Shown one piece after another: positions 44,197 through 52,895 of a DNA stretch of 64,000 nt. Origin of the DNA: Candidatus Yaniella excrementavium (GTDB lineage Bacteria; Actinomycetota; Actinomycetes; Actinomycetales; Micrococcaceae). Made by a program: the position numbers and the translations under genes. Location: NCBI GenBank assembly GCA_019115865.1, contig DXCT01000054.1, positions 1-64,000 on the forward strand, read 5' to 3'. The notes beneath the pieces are model-generated. The model saw nothing but the letters and a program-made list of their open reading frames with translations. It searched no databases and was not told the origin of the DNA. How positions within the stretch are numbered: position 1 is the stretch's first letter; the number at the start of each line of letters is the position of its first letter.

Positions 44197-45393
44197 CTAC
44201 TGCAAGCACTCCCCTGTCGAAACCGGCTCAGATAATTGGGACGCACCATCCACGTATCCCGATATTTCCTCTGCTGTCAGCGCGTAGCCAACCTCGGTAT
44301 CAGAGGCACGGGCAAAAATAACACCTGCTACGAAGCCTTCGTCATCGATGAGCGCTCCGCCGGAATTGCCTTGACGCACATCTGCCGACACCTGGTACAC
44401 ATCGCGCAGCTGCGGATTCTCGTCGTAAATATTGGCAACGGACGCGGGGCCTCGCGCCTGAACTTCCGCACCGGTAATCTGATGGGGTCCACCTGAAGGG
44501 TAGCCCAGCACAAAGGCTGGCTCTCCGGGGTCGATAACATCACCAAATTCCACCGCGGGCAAGTCGGCCTCAGGTAGTGCTATCACTGCAACGTCAACTT
44601 CAGGGTCAAAGGCCACAACTTCACCGGTGAAAAGCTGCCCGTCATGGCTTTCTACCTGTGGCTCCTCCACACCAGCTACCACATGTGCATTGGTCAGCAC
44701 CCGGTCATCTGTCAAAGCAAAACCAGATCCTGTTTGGCTCTGACCGCATCCGTATGCGCTGCCGGTAATCCGGACCGAAGACTCACTAGACTCTTCTACT
44801 GACGTCGTCGGTACGGGTCGAGTCTGGTCTACTTCTGGAGTATCTTCTTCATCCGCTAAATCCAGCTCGGGCAGCTCTGAAGAATTCAGTACATCCGCTC
44901 GAACATCAGCTATCCAGACTCTTGCACCCTCGGGCGTGAGTGCCGTCGTAGTCGCAACGATCCGCGAGTTCTTCAACACACTGGTAATACCGGGTACGCC
45001 AATTGAAGCTACTGAGAAAGCGATAAGTGAAATCAGCAGCCCGGCGACGAGGGTATTGCCGATGGCTCCCAAAAATTTATCGATGGTTCGCATGACCGGA
45101 TGACTGATGTGGAGCCGCAGTCGCCCACCGATCTTCCGCCCCAACCACATGCCGAGCCAAATCAGTAGGGCAGTGACAGCCACCATCGTGATAATCCGGA
45201 TAACCCCGGCCGGGACAAGTTCAACAATAACCGGCATAAGAAACAGCCCGCCAAATACGCCGGCGATAGCACCGATGACTGTCCCCATAGTGACCCAAAA
45301 GCCACGGCGAAAACCGATGACGACGACAACGACGAGCACAAGGACAAGTGCCCAGTCAATCAAGGAGAACCCTATAATGAGCCACCGTCCCAT
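44197..45393 (-). CDS. marP: MarP-family membrane-anchored serine protease
   Basis: A periplasmic protease needed for acid and oxidative stress resistance in Mycobacterium tuberculosis (Rv3671c). The 398-residue protein has four N-terminal CvpA-like membrane helices (residues about 10-125) and a trypsin-like domain with His in LTNAHVVAG, Asp in DPEVDVAVIAL and Ser in RQGNSGGALID. Two lone cysteines, in SAYGCGQSQTG and near the C-terminus (STGECLQ), match the redox disulphide of MarP. The start may instead be TTG 45363; ATG 45393 has no ribosome-binding site. Confidence 0.92.
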   Translation of the reverse strand: MGRWLIIGFSLIDWALVLVLVVVVVIGFRRGFWVTMGTVIGAIAGVFGGLFLMPVIVELVPAGVIRIITMVAVTALLIWLGMWLGRKIGGRLRLHISHPVMRTIDKFLGAIGNTLVAGLLISLIAFSVASIGVPGITSVLKNSRIVATTTALTPEGARVWIADVRADVLNSSELPELDLADEEDTPEVDQTRPVPTTSVEESSESSVRITGSAYGCGQSQTGSGFALTDDRVLTNAHVVAGVEEPQVESHDGQLFTGEVVAFDPEVDVAVIALPEADLPAVEFGDVIDPGEPAFVLGYPSGGPHQITGAEVQARGPASVANIYDENPQLRDVYQVSADVRQGNSGGALIDDEGFVAGVIFARASDTEVGYALTAEEISGYVDGASQLSEPVSTGECLQ

Positions 45394-45697
45394 CGACCGT
45401 TCTTGAGGTGGTTATCGTGCACTAAGCGTATCCGGTTTTCATCTTGTCTCAGAATGGCCTTGCCGATAGCGTAGTATTTTGGCTGAATTTTGGACTATCG
45501 TGGAGGAACAATTCGTCATCGGTTGTGACGATTTCCACATGGCCTTCTACATTCGATAGAATCGGCCAGAAGCCCACACCGAAACCCACTAGAATCTATG
45601 TGCCCGATTCGGTATGCATCAGCATTTCACAATTCGCTACGCAGTTTCGGCCAAAGAATGAAGTCGGCCCACAAGGCCAGTAAGGAAACTACAAACC
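45394..45697. other. 304-base intergenic region between marP and crp
   Basis: A divergent intergenic region without a convincing gene. It holds a CRP-type palindrome (45524-45539) and a small inverted repeat ATTC-GATA-GAAT (45551-45562). An open frame at 45444-45683 lacks family features and is not accepted. Confidence 0.5.
45524..45539 (+). promoter_or_regulatory. CRP-type binding site upstream of crp
   Basis: TGTGACGATTTCCACA matches TGTGA-N6-TCACA at nine of ten defined positions. It lies about 160 bases before the crp start codon and fits autoregulation, which is common for Crp and GlxR. Confidence 0.6.
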
Positions 45698-46375
45698 ATG
45701 GATTTAGACGTATTGCGCAACGCACCGCTCTTCACCCACCTCGACGAGGAAGTGTTCAGCGCTCTGACCGCCGAGCTGACTGAAGTTGAGCTTTCCCGCG
45801 GCGCCTCAGTATTCCACGAAGGTGACGATGGGGATCAGCTATACGTCATTTTGTCCGGAAAGATTAAACTTGGTCGCACAGCCCCTGACGGTCGCGAAAA
45901 CCTGCTGGCCATTCTCGGCCCCGGAGAAGTTTTCGGCGAGATGGCGCTCTTCAACCCCGCGCCTCGCTCTGCATCAGCTACCGCAGTCTCTGCGACCAGC
46001 TTGGCCGGCTTGCGCCACGAAAACCTCCGGAAGGTGATTTACTCCTCACCAGAAGTCTCCATGCAGCTTCTCGGAGCTTTGGCCCGTCGTCTTTCCCGGA
46101 CCAATGAGTCCCTGGCTGACTTGGTCTTTTCAGATGTCCCAGGACGTGTCGCCAAGGCTCTACTGGATCTAGCCGATCGCTTTGGCCGCCCAACTGCTGA
46201 CGGCCTCCTGGTGGCTCATGACCTCACCCAGGAAGAGTTGGCGCAGCTCGTTGGTGCCTCACGTGAAACCGTCAACAAAGCACTTGCTGAATTCGTTCAG
46301 CGTGACTGGTTGCGTTTGGAAAACCGCGCCGTCATCGTCTTGGATCTGCAGCGTTTACGCCAGCGCGCACGCTAG
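45698..46375 (+). CDS. crp: Crp/Fnr-family transcriptional regulator (actinobacterial Crp/GlxR type)
   Basis: A cAMP-responsive global regulator, 225 residues. The cyclic-nucleotide domain (residues about 8-120) has the phosphate cassette FGEMALFNPAPRSASATA, with Arg and Ser at the cAMP phosphate positions. The winged helix at about 150-215 has the recognition segment VGASRETVNKALAEF. AAGGAA lies upstream of the ATG. The order marP, nth, crp, ridA, ponA2 is conserved with Mycobacterium, where the homologue is Rv3676. Confidence 0.95.
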   Translation: MDLDVLRNAPLFTHLDEEVFSALTAELTEVELSRGASVFHEGDDGDQLYVILSGKIKLGRTAPDGRENLLAILGPGEVFGEMALFNPAPRSASATAVSATSLAGLRHENLRKVIYSSPEVSMQLLGALARRLSRTNESLADLVFSDVPGRVAKALLDLADRFGRPTADGLLVAHDLTQEELAQLVGASRETVNKALAEFVQRDWLRLENRAVIVLDLQRLRQRAR

Positions 46376-46385
46376 TCATAACGAG

Positions 46386-46437
46386 CGTTAAACGCGGATG
46401 AGTCGAAGGCTTGCCTTCGACTCATCCGCGTTTAACG
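46386..46437. terminator. Perfect 25-bp hairpin between convergent crp and ridA
   Basis: Bases 46386-46410 are an exact reverse complement of 46413-46437, leaving a two-base TT between them (a four-base loop in practice). It sits 10 bases after the crp stop codon and 19 bases from the ridA stop codon. No U-run follows on the crp side. It probably serves as a bidirectional terminator. Confidence 0.8.
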
Positions 46438-46456
46438 TACTTGTTGCATTGTGGAA

Positions 46457-46921
46457 TTAGTCGGTGACCTTGACGATCATTTCAACTTCTACCGGAGCAT
46501 TCATCGGCAGCATCGCAACGCCTACGGCTGAACGTGCATGTGTTCCCTTGTCCTGAAAGATGTGACTTAAGAACTCTGATGCACCGTTGACAACAATATG
46601 TTGCTCAGCAAAATCTGAAGCCGATGAGACGAAGCCCACGACTTTAGTAATCTGGGAGATTTTATCCAGGTCGCCGATTTCTGCTTTAATCGCGGCCAAA
46701 GCGTTCAGAACACAGGTACGCGCTAGTCCGGCGGCATCTTCGACACTTACTGTGTCACCAACTTTGCCCGTCCCGGCAAGTTTACCCTCATCCAGGGGGA
46801 GCTGCCCTGAGGTGTATACATTGTCACCATCGCGCATGGTCGGAACATATGCGGCAAGCGGCTTACCAACTGCGGGCAGGGTGTAACCGGCTTCTTCAAT
46901 GCGCTGTTCAATAACGGACAT
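46457..46921 (-). CDS. RidA family protein (enamine/imine deaminase-like)
   Basis: A 154-residue trimeric Rid protein that hydrolyses reactive enamines such as 2-aminoacrylate. The C-terminal signature GTHARSAVGVAMLPMNAPVEVE contains the substrate-binding Arg. GAAGGAG precedes the ATG. It follows the DUF4177-like gene by 12 bases, so the two form one unit, convergent with crp. Equivalent to Rv3678c by position. Confidence 0.92.
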   Translation of the reverse strand: MSVIEQRIEEAGYTLPAVGKPLAAYVPTMRDGDNVYTSGQLPLDEGKLAGTGKVGDTVSVEDAAGLARTCVLNALAAIKAEIGDLDKISQITKVVGFVSSASDFAEQHIVVNGASEFLSHIFQDKGTHARSAVGVAMLPMNAPVEVEMIVKVTD

Positions 46922-46933
46922 ATCGCTCCTTCG

Positions 46934-47098
46934 TTAGGCTTTCGGACGCTTCAAATACGCTACGGGGGCGTTACCATCTGGACCAGGGATAACGGTGACT
47001 AATTCCCAGCCGTCATCACCCCACTGATCAAGAATTTGTTTCGTTGCATGGATCACCAATGGAAGAGTGGCGTATTCCCACTTCTGTGTATTACTCAT
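46934..47098 (-). CDS. DUF4177-like small protein
   Basis: A 54-residue gene upstream of ridA. The sequence has WEYATLPLV near the start and GDDGWELVTVIPG in the middle, the pattern of DUF4177 proteins, and ends with AVAYLKRP-type residues (PVAYLKRPKA). The function is unknown. It has no Shine-Dalgarno sequence; TACGGT (47110-47105) ends six bases before the ATG, so the transcript is probably leaderless. Confidence 0.82.
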   Translation of the reverse strand: MSNTQKWEYATLPLVIHATKQILDQWGDDGWELVTVIPGPDGNAPVAYLKRPKA

Positions 47099-47104
47099 AC
47101 GTTA

Positions 47105-47110
47105 ACCGTA
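47105..47110 (-). promoter_or_regulatory. -10 box of a probable leaderless promoter for the DUF4177-like gene and ridA
   Basis: Minus-strand TACGGT ends six bases before ATG 47098. Confidence 0.45.
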
Positions 47111-47155
47111 TCTTGCGCCGAGAGCTTTGGAACAGATTTGATCTTGTTGATCCGG

Positions 47156-47161
47156 TAGACT
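47156..47161 (+). promoter_or_regulatory. -10 box of a probable leaderless promoter for the penicillin-binding protein gene
   Basis: TAGACT ends six bases before ATG 47168. It is divergent from the box at 47105-47110; only 69 bases separate the two start codons. Confidence 0.5.
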
Positions 47162-47167
47162 CCTCGC

Positions 47168-49426
47168 ATGGCCAAAACGACGTCCTCAGGTACTTCTGTG
47201 CTTAAAAGCAACTCCGTGCTGTCGAAACTGCTCGCATTCTTTGGTATCTCAGCCTTGCTGGGCGCCATTGGTGCAGGCATGATGCTTCCGGCCGGAATGC
47301 TGACAGGAGCAGCTTCACAAGTCGGCACCGAGATGCTCGATAAGCTCCCAGCAGAACTCAACGAAGAACCCATGTCCACGCCGTCTTCCATTTTAGACCA
47401 GGACGGCAACGAAATCGCGACCTTCTATGCTGAAGATCGGACCCCGGTGGAACTCGATCAGATCTCTGATCACATGATTGATGCGATCATCGCAATCGAA
47501 GACGAACGGTTTTACGATCACGGTGGTGTTGACGGCGAGGGCCTGGCTCGCGCGATGGTGCATAACGTCACCTCTGATACCCAGCAGGGCGCTTCTACGC
47601 TAACGCAGCAGTACGTCAACAACGTTTTGGTCAATTATCAGAATCTTAACGGTTTGCGCACTACCGTTTCCGGTACGAAAGAAATTCCGGATAAACTTCG
47701 CGAAATGAAGTTGGCCGTCGCCATCGAAAAAGACATGACCAAAGACGAAATTCTTGAGGGCTACCTCAATATCGTCCTGTTCTCTGGCCGAACCTATGGC
47801 GTCGAATCGGCAGCACGGCTCTTCTTCAACAAACCTGCGGCAGATCTCAATATTTCTGAGTCAGCCCTTCTGGCCGGACTTGTGCAGTCGCCCAACGCGC
47901 TGAATCCCGATACCAACCCAGAAGGTGCGATGCAGCGGCGTGATCTGGTACTGGGCAATATGTACCGGCAGGATCGCATCACCAAAGAAGAATATGACGA
48001 GGCTGTAGCTACAAACGTAGAAGACCAGTTGGACATGACACCACTGCCGTCGGGCTGTATGTATGCCAAAGACGGTTTCGAATACTTCTGTGACTATGTG
48101 CAGCGCCTGATACGGGCTGATCCAGCATTCGGCCCAGACGTCGACTCTCGTCAACGCATGCTCGACCGTGGTGGTTTGGAAATCACCACAACGTTGGATT
48201 CGGAACTGCAACAGGCTGCTATAGATACCGCCCAAGAAAATGTTCCAGCAGGCGAAAACGACGGTGTTGGTGCTTCGATCGTTACGGTCCAGCAAGAAAC
48301 CGGCAACATCAAGACGATGGCGCAGAACACCGACTACACCGTGAACCCGGAGGTTGAGGGAGAAACCTCACTCAACTTCGGTGTCGACCAGTCCTGGGGC
48401 GGGGGCGGCGGTTTCCAAGCCGGCTCCACGCTGAAACCTTTCGTGGCGATGGCATGGATGGGCGCCGGAAACTCCATGCGAGACACGGTTGATGCCTCGC
48501 GCAATAACTATGATGACGCCCAGTTCCCCGCCTACTGTCTTGATGGCGGCTACGCCAAGATCGGTAGCGACGGCTGGCGTCCTCGAAACGCCATCGCTGA
48601 TATGCACAAAACAATGCGCATGGATTACGGCCTCTACTGGTCTATTAACACCGCTACAGTTGCTGCTGCCTATGAGACCGACCTGTGTTCAATCACAGAT
48701 ATCACCACCGCAGCCGGCATTGAAGGCGGCGCAACAGACGCCGGACCGCTTGATCCATCAAACCCATCGTTTGTCTTGGGTGCCTACGAGGTTTCCCCAC
48801 TGACTATGGCCGCGGCGTACTCCACATTGGGTTCTGGTGGTACATACTGTGAACCGCGCGCCATTGAGTCAATCGTTGACGCGCAAGGCGAAGAATACAG
48901 TGTTCCGCCGGTTCAGTGCTCACCTGGTTCGCTCAACCCGGAGAACATTAAAGAGCTCAACAACACACTGACCCAACTGGCGGATGAGCGCATTTCTCAA
49001 GGCGAACTGGACTTCCCCATTGCAGGTAAAACCGGTACCAACAACTATGAATCCTCAACCTGGTTTATCGGCTACACCTCAGATCTGTCGACCGCTTCGT
49101 GGGTTGGCAACTATCAGGGCATCGGTGCCGAGCACACGCTGCGTGGTTTAACCATTGGCGGCCGGTACTTCGAGGACGCTTGGGGCTCACTCGTAGCCGG
49201 TCCAATGTGGGTTGACTACATGAAAGTCGCCGGACCAAAATATGACACCGAGCAGTTCCCTGAATTCGATGGTCCAACCGGCAACCCTCGCACCATGGAA
49301 TCCAGTGGCGGCGGGTCATCTAACAACGATTCCAGTTCAGACTCTGATTCTGATTCTGACGAGGATGAAGCTTCCGAGGAATCAACTCAGCAGAGCAATG
49401 ATGAGTCTTCGGAAGACGAAGACTAG
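47168..49426 (+). CDS. Class A penicillin-binding protein (transglycosylase/transpeptidase, PonA2-type)
   Basis: Builds and crosslinks peptidoglycan. The 752-residue protein has one N-terminal membrane helix (residues about 20-45), a GT51 domain with the catalytic Glu in AIEDERFYDHGGVDGEG (about 95-270), and a transpeptidase with STLK (in QAGSTLKPFVA), SIN (in YWSINTATV) and KTGTNN motifs. The C-terminus is a Ser/Asp/Glu-rich tail of about 45 residues and no PASTA domain is seen. By position it equals Rv3682 (PonA2). The whiB gene that lies next to ponA2 in Mycobacterium is absent here. Confidence 0.94.
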   Translation: MAKTTSSGTSVLKSNSVLSKLLAFFGISALLGAIGAGMMLPAGMLTGAASQVGTEMLDKLPAELNEEPMSTPSSILDQDGNEIATFYAEDRTPVELDQISDHMIDAIIAIEDERFYDHGGVDGEGLARAMVHNVTSDTQQGASTLTQQYVNNVLVNYQNLNGLRTTVSGTKEIPDKLREMKLAVAIEKDMTKDEILEGYLNIVLFSGRTYGVESAARLFFNKPAADLNISESALLAGLVQSPNALNPDTNPEGAMQRRDLVLGNMYRQDRITKEEYDEAVATNVEDQLDMTPLPSGCMYAKDGFEYFCDYVQRLIRADPAFGPDVDSRQRMLDRGGLEITTTLDSELQQAAIDTAQENVPAGENDGVGASIVTVQQETGNIKTMAQNTDYTVNPEVEGETSLNFGVDQSWGGGGGFQAGSTLKPFVAMAWMGAGNSMRDTVDASRNNYDDAQFPAYCLDGGYAKIGSDGWRPRNAIADMHKTMRMDYGLYWSINTATVAAAYETDLCSITDITTAAGIEGGATDAGPLDPSNPSFVLGAYEVSPLTMAAAYSTLGSGGTYCEPRAIESIVDAQGEEYSVPPVQCSPGSLNPENIKELNNTLTQLADERISQGELDFPIAGKTGTNNYESSTWFIGYTSDLSTASWVGNYQGIGAEHTLRGLTIGGRYFEDAWGSLVAGPMWVDYMKVAGPKYDTEQFPEFDGPTGNPRTMESSGGGSSNNDSSSDSDSDSDEDEASEESTQQSNDESSEDED

Positions 49427-50367
49427 TGTCTGAACCTTGGAAGTGGCCGCGCCGGCTTGCCTCTGGTGCGGCCAACCTCGGTCTCACAACAGCCCTGACC
49501 GGAGTCTCAGCCGCTGCCTTTGGCATCATTTCCGCACGCCAATTCGGGGTTCGCTATACGATCCTCCCGCTACTGCCCGAGGGCCACAAGCCCTTCCGTA
49601 TCTTACATATCGGCGATATGCACCTGGTTGCAGGCGACCGCAAGAAAATCAACTTTGTCCGAGGCCTCGCTGACCTGAAACCAGATCTGGTCGTAAACAC
49701 CGGAGATAACCCAGGAGGAGCAGACGCCATTGAAGACGTCGCCGAAGCCCTCTCGCCCCTCCTGCACACCCCGGGGGTATTTGTTGCCGGCTCTAATGAC
49801 TTTTACGGCCCAAAACCTGCCAACCCACTGCGCTATCTGCGCGCACCCTCAGAATTTCACGACGATCCCGAAACCCTGCAAGCCATTGATGTGGGCACGA
49901 TGTTTGACGCCTTCACCCGAACTGGCCACTGGCACCAAATCGGTAATACATCGATAACCTTGCCCGTACGCAGCGACCTCAGCATCAATTTTGCGGGCAC
50001 GCACGATGCACATATGCAGGCTGACGCCTGGCCGGGTTTTGACGCCAGTGATGCAGCCGTGCCGTTACGTATTGCGGTCACGCACGCCCCGTATCGGCGA
50101 GTCCTCGATGCAGCTGTTGCTGATGGAGCCGACCTTATTCTCGCCGGGCACACCCACGGCGGACAAGTAGCGCTGCCCCACTACGGGGCAATCGTATCGA
50201 ACTGTGATCTGCCGACCGGTTTAGCCGCGTCCCTGTTCAGATGGCGGTCCCGCGGCCAATCCGGGCTCGTCAACGTAACAGCAGGTATCGGAACCTCGCC
50301 AAAAGTCCCAATACGCACCTTCTGCCCACCAGAAGCGGTAGTCCTAGACCTGGTCGCCCAAGGTTAG
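49426..50367 (+). CDS. Metallophosphoesterase
   Basis: A 313-residue calcineurin-like phosphoesterase with metal-binding motifs HIGDMHLVAG, VVNTGDNPGG, the SNDFYG segment in place of GNH(D/E), and the C-terminal LAGHTHGGQVALP. An N-terminal hydrophobic segment (about residues 12-35) could tether it to the membrane. The substrate is unknown; YkuE-type relatives act at the membrane. The GTG start shares a base with the stop codon of the penicillin-binding protein gene, so they are coupled. It is convergent with purC by four bases. Confidence 0.9.
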   Translation: MSEPWKWPRRLASGAANLGLTTALTGVSAAAFGIISARQFGVRYTILPLLPEGHKPFRILHIGDMHLVAGDRKKINFVRGLADLKPDLVVNTGDNPGGADAIEDVAEALSPLLHTPGVFVAGSNDFYGPKPANPLRYLRAPSEFHDDPETLQAIDVGTMFDAFTRTGHWHQIGNTSITLPVRSDLSINFAGTHDAHMQADAWPGFDASDAAVPLRIAVTHAPYRRVLDAAVADGADLILAGHTHGGQVALPHYGAIVSNCDLPTGLAASLFRWRSRGQSGLVNVTAGIGTSPKVPIRTFCPPEAVVLDLVAQG

Positions 50368-51263
50368 TTGAACTCTCGACCGGTCAAGCGCCGAAACGCT
50401 TCGAGGTAGCGTTGTGCTGTTTTCTCGACGATCTCAGCTGGAAGTTCGGGGGGCGGCGTATCCGATGCCTGATCCCATCCGGACGCCTCCGAAGCCAGCC
50501 AGTCGCGCACAAACTGCTTGTCGAATGATTCCTGCGCCTGCCCCGGACGGTACAGTTCCGCGTCCCAAAACCGGGAGGAATCTGGCGTTAAGACTTCGTC
50601 CCCAAGGGTCATGACACCGTGTTCATCGAGACCATACTCCACTTTGGTATCGGCCAAGATAATACCTGCCTCCCGGGCGATTCGCTCTGCGGTGGTATAC
50701 AGCTGCAAGGTCTTGAAACGAATATCGTCTGCTGCTTGTTGGCCGATACGTTCCGTCAGCTGGCCAAAACTAATATTCTCGTCGTGATCCCCGACAGCAG
50801 CTTTGGCCGAGGGCGTGAAGATCGAGGGTTCAAGTTTCGAGCCGTCCACAAGACCTTCCGGCAGTGAAATACCAGTTACGCCACCGCTAGTGCGGTATTC
50901 CGCAAGTCCGGAACCTGTGAGATATCCGCGCGCGATCGCCTCAATTGGAAACATGTCCAAGCGTTTAACGACCATGGCTCGCCCCTCAACGGCAGCAGGT
51001 ACCTCGGTGGAAACCACATGGTTGGCTATATCGAGCTCGTCCGCCAGGCGCTCGAACCACCACAGCGAAAGCTGCGTCAGAATCTTGCCTTTGTCAGGAA
51101 TACCCGGAGCCAGAATGTGGTCAAAAGCCGAGATCCGATCAGTGGCCACGACTAAGAGGGTGTCGGAAGTGCCCGGCGCACAGTCTGCAGGTTCATAGAG
51201 ATTCCGGACTTTTCCAGAATAGATGTGGCGCCAGCCCGGAAGTTGCACTGCAGTATCAGTCAT
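50364..51263 (-). CDS. purC: Phosphoribosylaminoimidazole-succinocarboxamide synthase
   Basis: Joins aspartate to CAIR in purine synthesis. The 299-residue protein begins with the family start WRHIYSGKVRNLYEP (residues 11-25) and has ATDRISAFDHIL, KRLDMFPIEAIARGYLTGSG and DTKVEYGLDEHG. ATG 51263 has AGGAG eight bases upstream. It lies three bases after purD on the same strand. Confidence 0.96.
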   Translation of the reverse strand: MTDTAVQLPGWRHIYSGKVRNLYEPADCAPGTSDTLLVVATDRISAFDHILAPGIPDKGKILTQLSLWWFERLADELDIANHVVSTEVPAAVEGRAMVVKRLDMFPIEAIARGYLTGSGLAEYRTSGGVTGISLPEGLVDGSKLEPSIFTPSAKAAVGDHDENISFGQLTERIGQQAADDIRFKTLQLYTTAERIAREAGIILADTKVEYGLDEHGVMTLGDEVLTPDSSRFWDAELYRPGQAQESFDKQFVRDWLASEASGWDQASDTPPPELPAEIVEKTAQRYLEAFRRLTGREFN

Positions 51264-51266
51264 GGC

Positions 51267-52550
51267 CTAGGCTCCTGGAATCGTAATGTCGCCGTTGATG
51301 GCTTTGGCCGCGATATCTGTGCGGTAATGACCGTTGGGTACAGAAATGTGTTCAACCGCGGCATAGGCTGTGTCGCGGGCTGCGCTCAGATTTTCACCGG
51401 TAGCAACCACGGTCAACAGACGTCCCCCCGACGCTGTGAACTCACCGCTGGATCCAGCAGTCGTGCCGGCATGCAGAATAGAGACGCCCTCGCGTTTGGC
51501 GGCCTCGGCGACGCCAGTGATCTGGGCACCGGCCTGTGGCGCTTCCGGGTAGCCTTCAGCTGCCATAACCACACCTACAGCGCTGTGATCGTGGAAGGTA
51601 ATGGTTGGGAAGGTGGCGCGCAGTTTGCCATCCGCAGCAGCCTTGAGCAATTGACCAAGCGGCGTCTCAAGTCGCGCCAGCACCGGCTGGGTCTCCGGAT
51701 CGCCAAAACGGGCATTAAACTCAATAACCTGAATGCCCTTGTCGGTAACAGTCAGACCGCAGTACAACACCCCGGTGAATGGCGTACCACGCTCAGCCAT
51801 CTCGCTTAACACCGGACGAGCGACTTGCTCCATCACGTCGTCAGTAAAGTTTTCTGGGAGCCACTCGAGCGGCGTGTACGCGCCCATCCCTCCGGTGTTG
51901 GCGCCCTGGTCATCATTGAAGACCCGTTTAAAGTCCTGAGCAGGCGTCATTGCCACACCATCAGTACCATCAGCGATCACAAACACCGAAACCTCGGGGC
52001 CTTCAAGAAACTCCTCGACCAAGACCGGGTCGCCACCTGAAAAAATGTCTCGGCCATGTGCAATAGCTGCGTCACGGTCGGAGGTCACGATCACGCCTTT
52101 ACCGGCGGCCAATCCGTCATCTTTAACTACATACGGTGCACCGAATTCGTCGAGGGCAGCTTCGAGCTGTTCCAAGCTCACCGCAGTTTTCGCGTCGCCG
52201 GTTGGCACACCAGCGGCATGCATTATGTCTTTGGCAAATGCCTTGGACGATTCCAATTTTGCGGCCTGGTGCGTCGGCCCAAAAACCGCGAAACCTGCGG
52301 CCTGCAGCGCATTCGTCACGCCAGCAGCCAGCAGGGCTTCGGGTCCAACAACCACAAGATCCGGTTGGAGTTCCTGGCAGAGTTCTACCACCAGCTGCGG
52401 CGAAGAGACATCAATTGGATAGACGGGAACTTCTTTGGCGATTCCGGCATTGCCGGGCGCACAGCGCACTTCGGATACCAGCGGATCGGCGCGAAGGGCT
52501 TGCACAATTGCGTGTTCACGGCCACCTGGGCCCAAGACTAATGTTTTCAC
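51267..52550 (-). CDS. purD: Phosphoribosylamine-glycine ligase
   Basis: The second step of purine synthesis, an ATP-grasp ligase adding glycine to phosphoribosylamine. The 427-residue protein starts with TLVLGPGGREHAIVQAL (residues 3-19) and has YVVKDDGLAAGKGV, GDPVLVEEFLEGPEVSVF and NARFGDPETQPVL. The GTG start is close to AAGAGG. It is co-transcribed with purC. Confidence 0.96.
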   Translation of the reverse strand: MKTLVLGPGGREHAIVQALRADPLVSEVRCAPGNAGIAKEVPVYPIDVSSPQLVVELCQELQPDLVVVGPEALLAAGVTNALQAAGFAVFGPTHQAAKLESSKAFAKDIMHAAGVPTGDAKTAVSLEQLEAALDEFGAPYVVKDDGLAAGKGVIVTSDRDAAIAHGRDIFSGGDPVLVEEFLEGPEVSVFVIADGTDGVAMTPAQDFKRVFNDDQGANTGGMGAYTPLEWLPENFTDDVMEQVARPVLSEMAERGTPFTGVLYCGLTVTDKGIQVIEFNARFGDPETQPVLARLETPLGQLLKAAADGKLRATFPTITFHDHSAVGVVMAAEGYPEAPQAGAQITGVAEAAKREGVSILHAGTTAGSSGEFTASGGRLLTVVATGENLSAARDTAYAAVEHISVPNGHYRTDIAAKAINGDITIPGA

Positions 52551-52632
52551 GCCTCTTAGCGTAGTCGTTCCTACACGGTTGTTGGTCGGTGTGTCTGAAA
52601 TTTATGGAAACGTGTGCAGCCCAGATACCGAC

Positions 52633-52638
52633 TAGACT
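52633..52638 (+). promoter_or_regulatory. -10 box of a probable leaderless promoter for the small membrane protein and asparaginase
   Basis: TAGACT ends seven bases before ATG 52646, which lacks a Shine-Dalgarno sequence. Confidence 0.5.
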
Positions 52639-52645
52639 ACGATGC

Positions 52646-52888
52646 ATGGCATTCCAACGACACCATTTACCCTATGGTCGCGGTCCAGGTCTGCCCCGGT
52701 GGCTTCGGATCGTCTATTTATGGCTCATGATCGCGCTAGGCAGCTCCTTTGTTTCGTGGGTTGGTTTCCGTGCTTTCGTCGGTGCGACCCGCGGCGACAT
52801 GATCCCGGCACTGCTCTCGTTGGGCATCGGCGCACTGGCCGCGACGATCACCACCTGGGCCATCTATCGTCGCAAGTCCAAACGTTAG
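52646..52888 (+). CDS. Small two-helix membrane protein, unknown function
   Basis: An 80-residue protein with a basic, proline-containing start, two membrane helices (IVYLWLMIALGSSFVSWVGF, about residues 22-41, and MIPALLSLGIGALAATITTW, about 52-71) and a basic end (YRRKSKR). It lies seven bases before asparaginase on the same strand. I recognise no family. An overlapping frame starting at 52642 lacks helices and is rejected. Confidence 0.7.
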   Translation: MAFQRHHLPYGRGPGLPRWLRIVYLWLMIALGSSFVSWVGFRAFVGATRGDMIPALLSLGIGALAATITTWAIYRRKSKR

Positions 52889-52895
52889 GAGACTC

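Noticed and set aside
45444..45683. 79-codon open frame upstream of crp
   Set aside because: No ribosome-binding site or family-like pattern, and it covers the CRP-type site; regulatory DNA explains it better.
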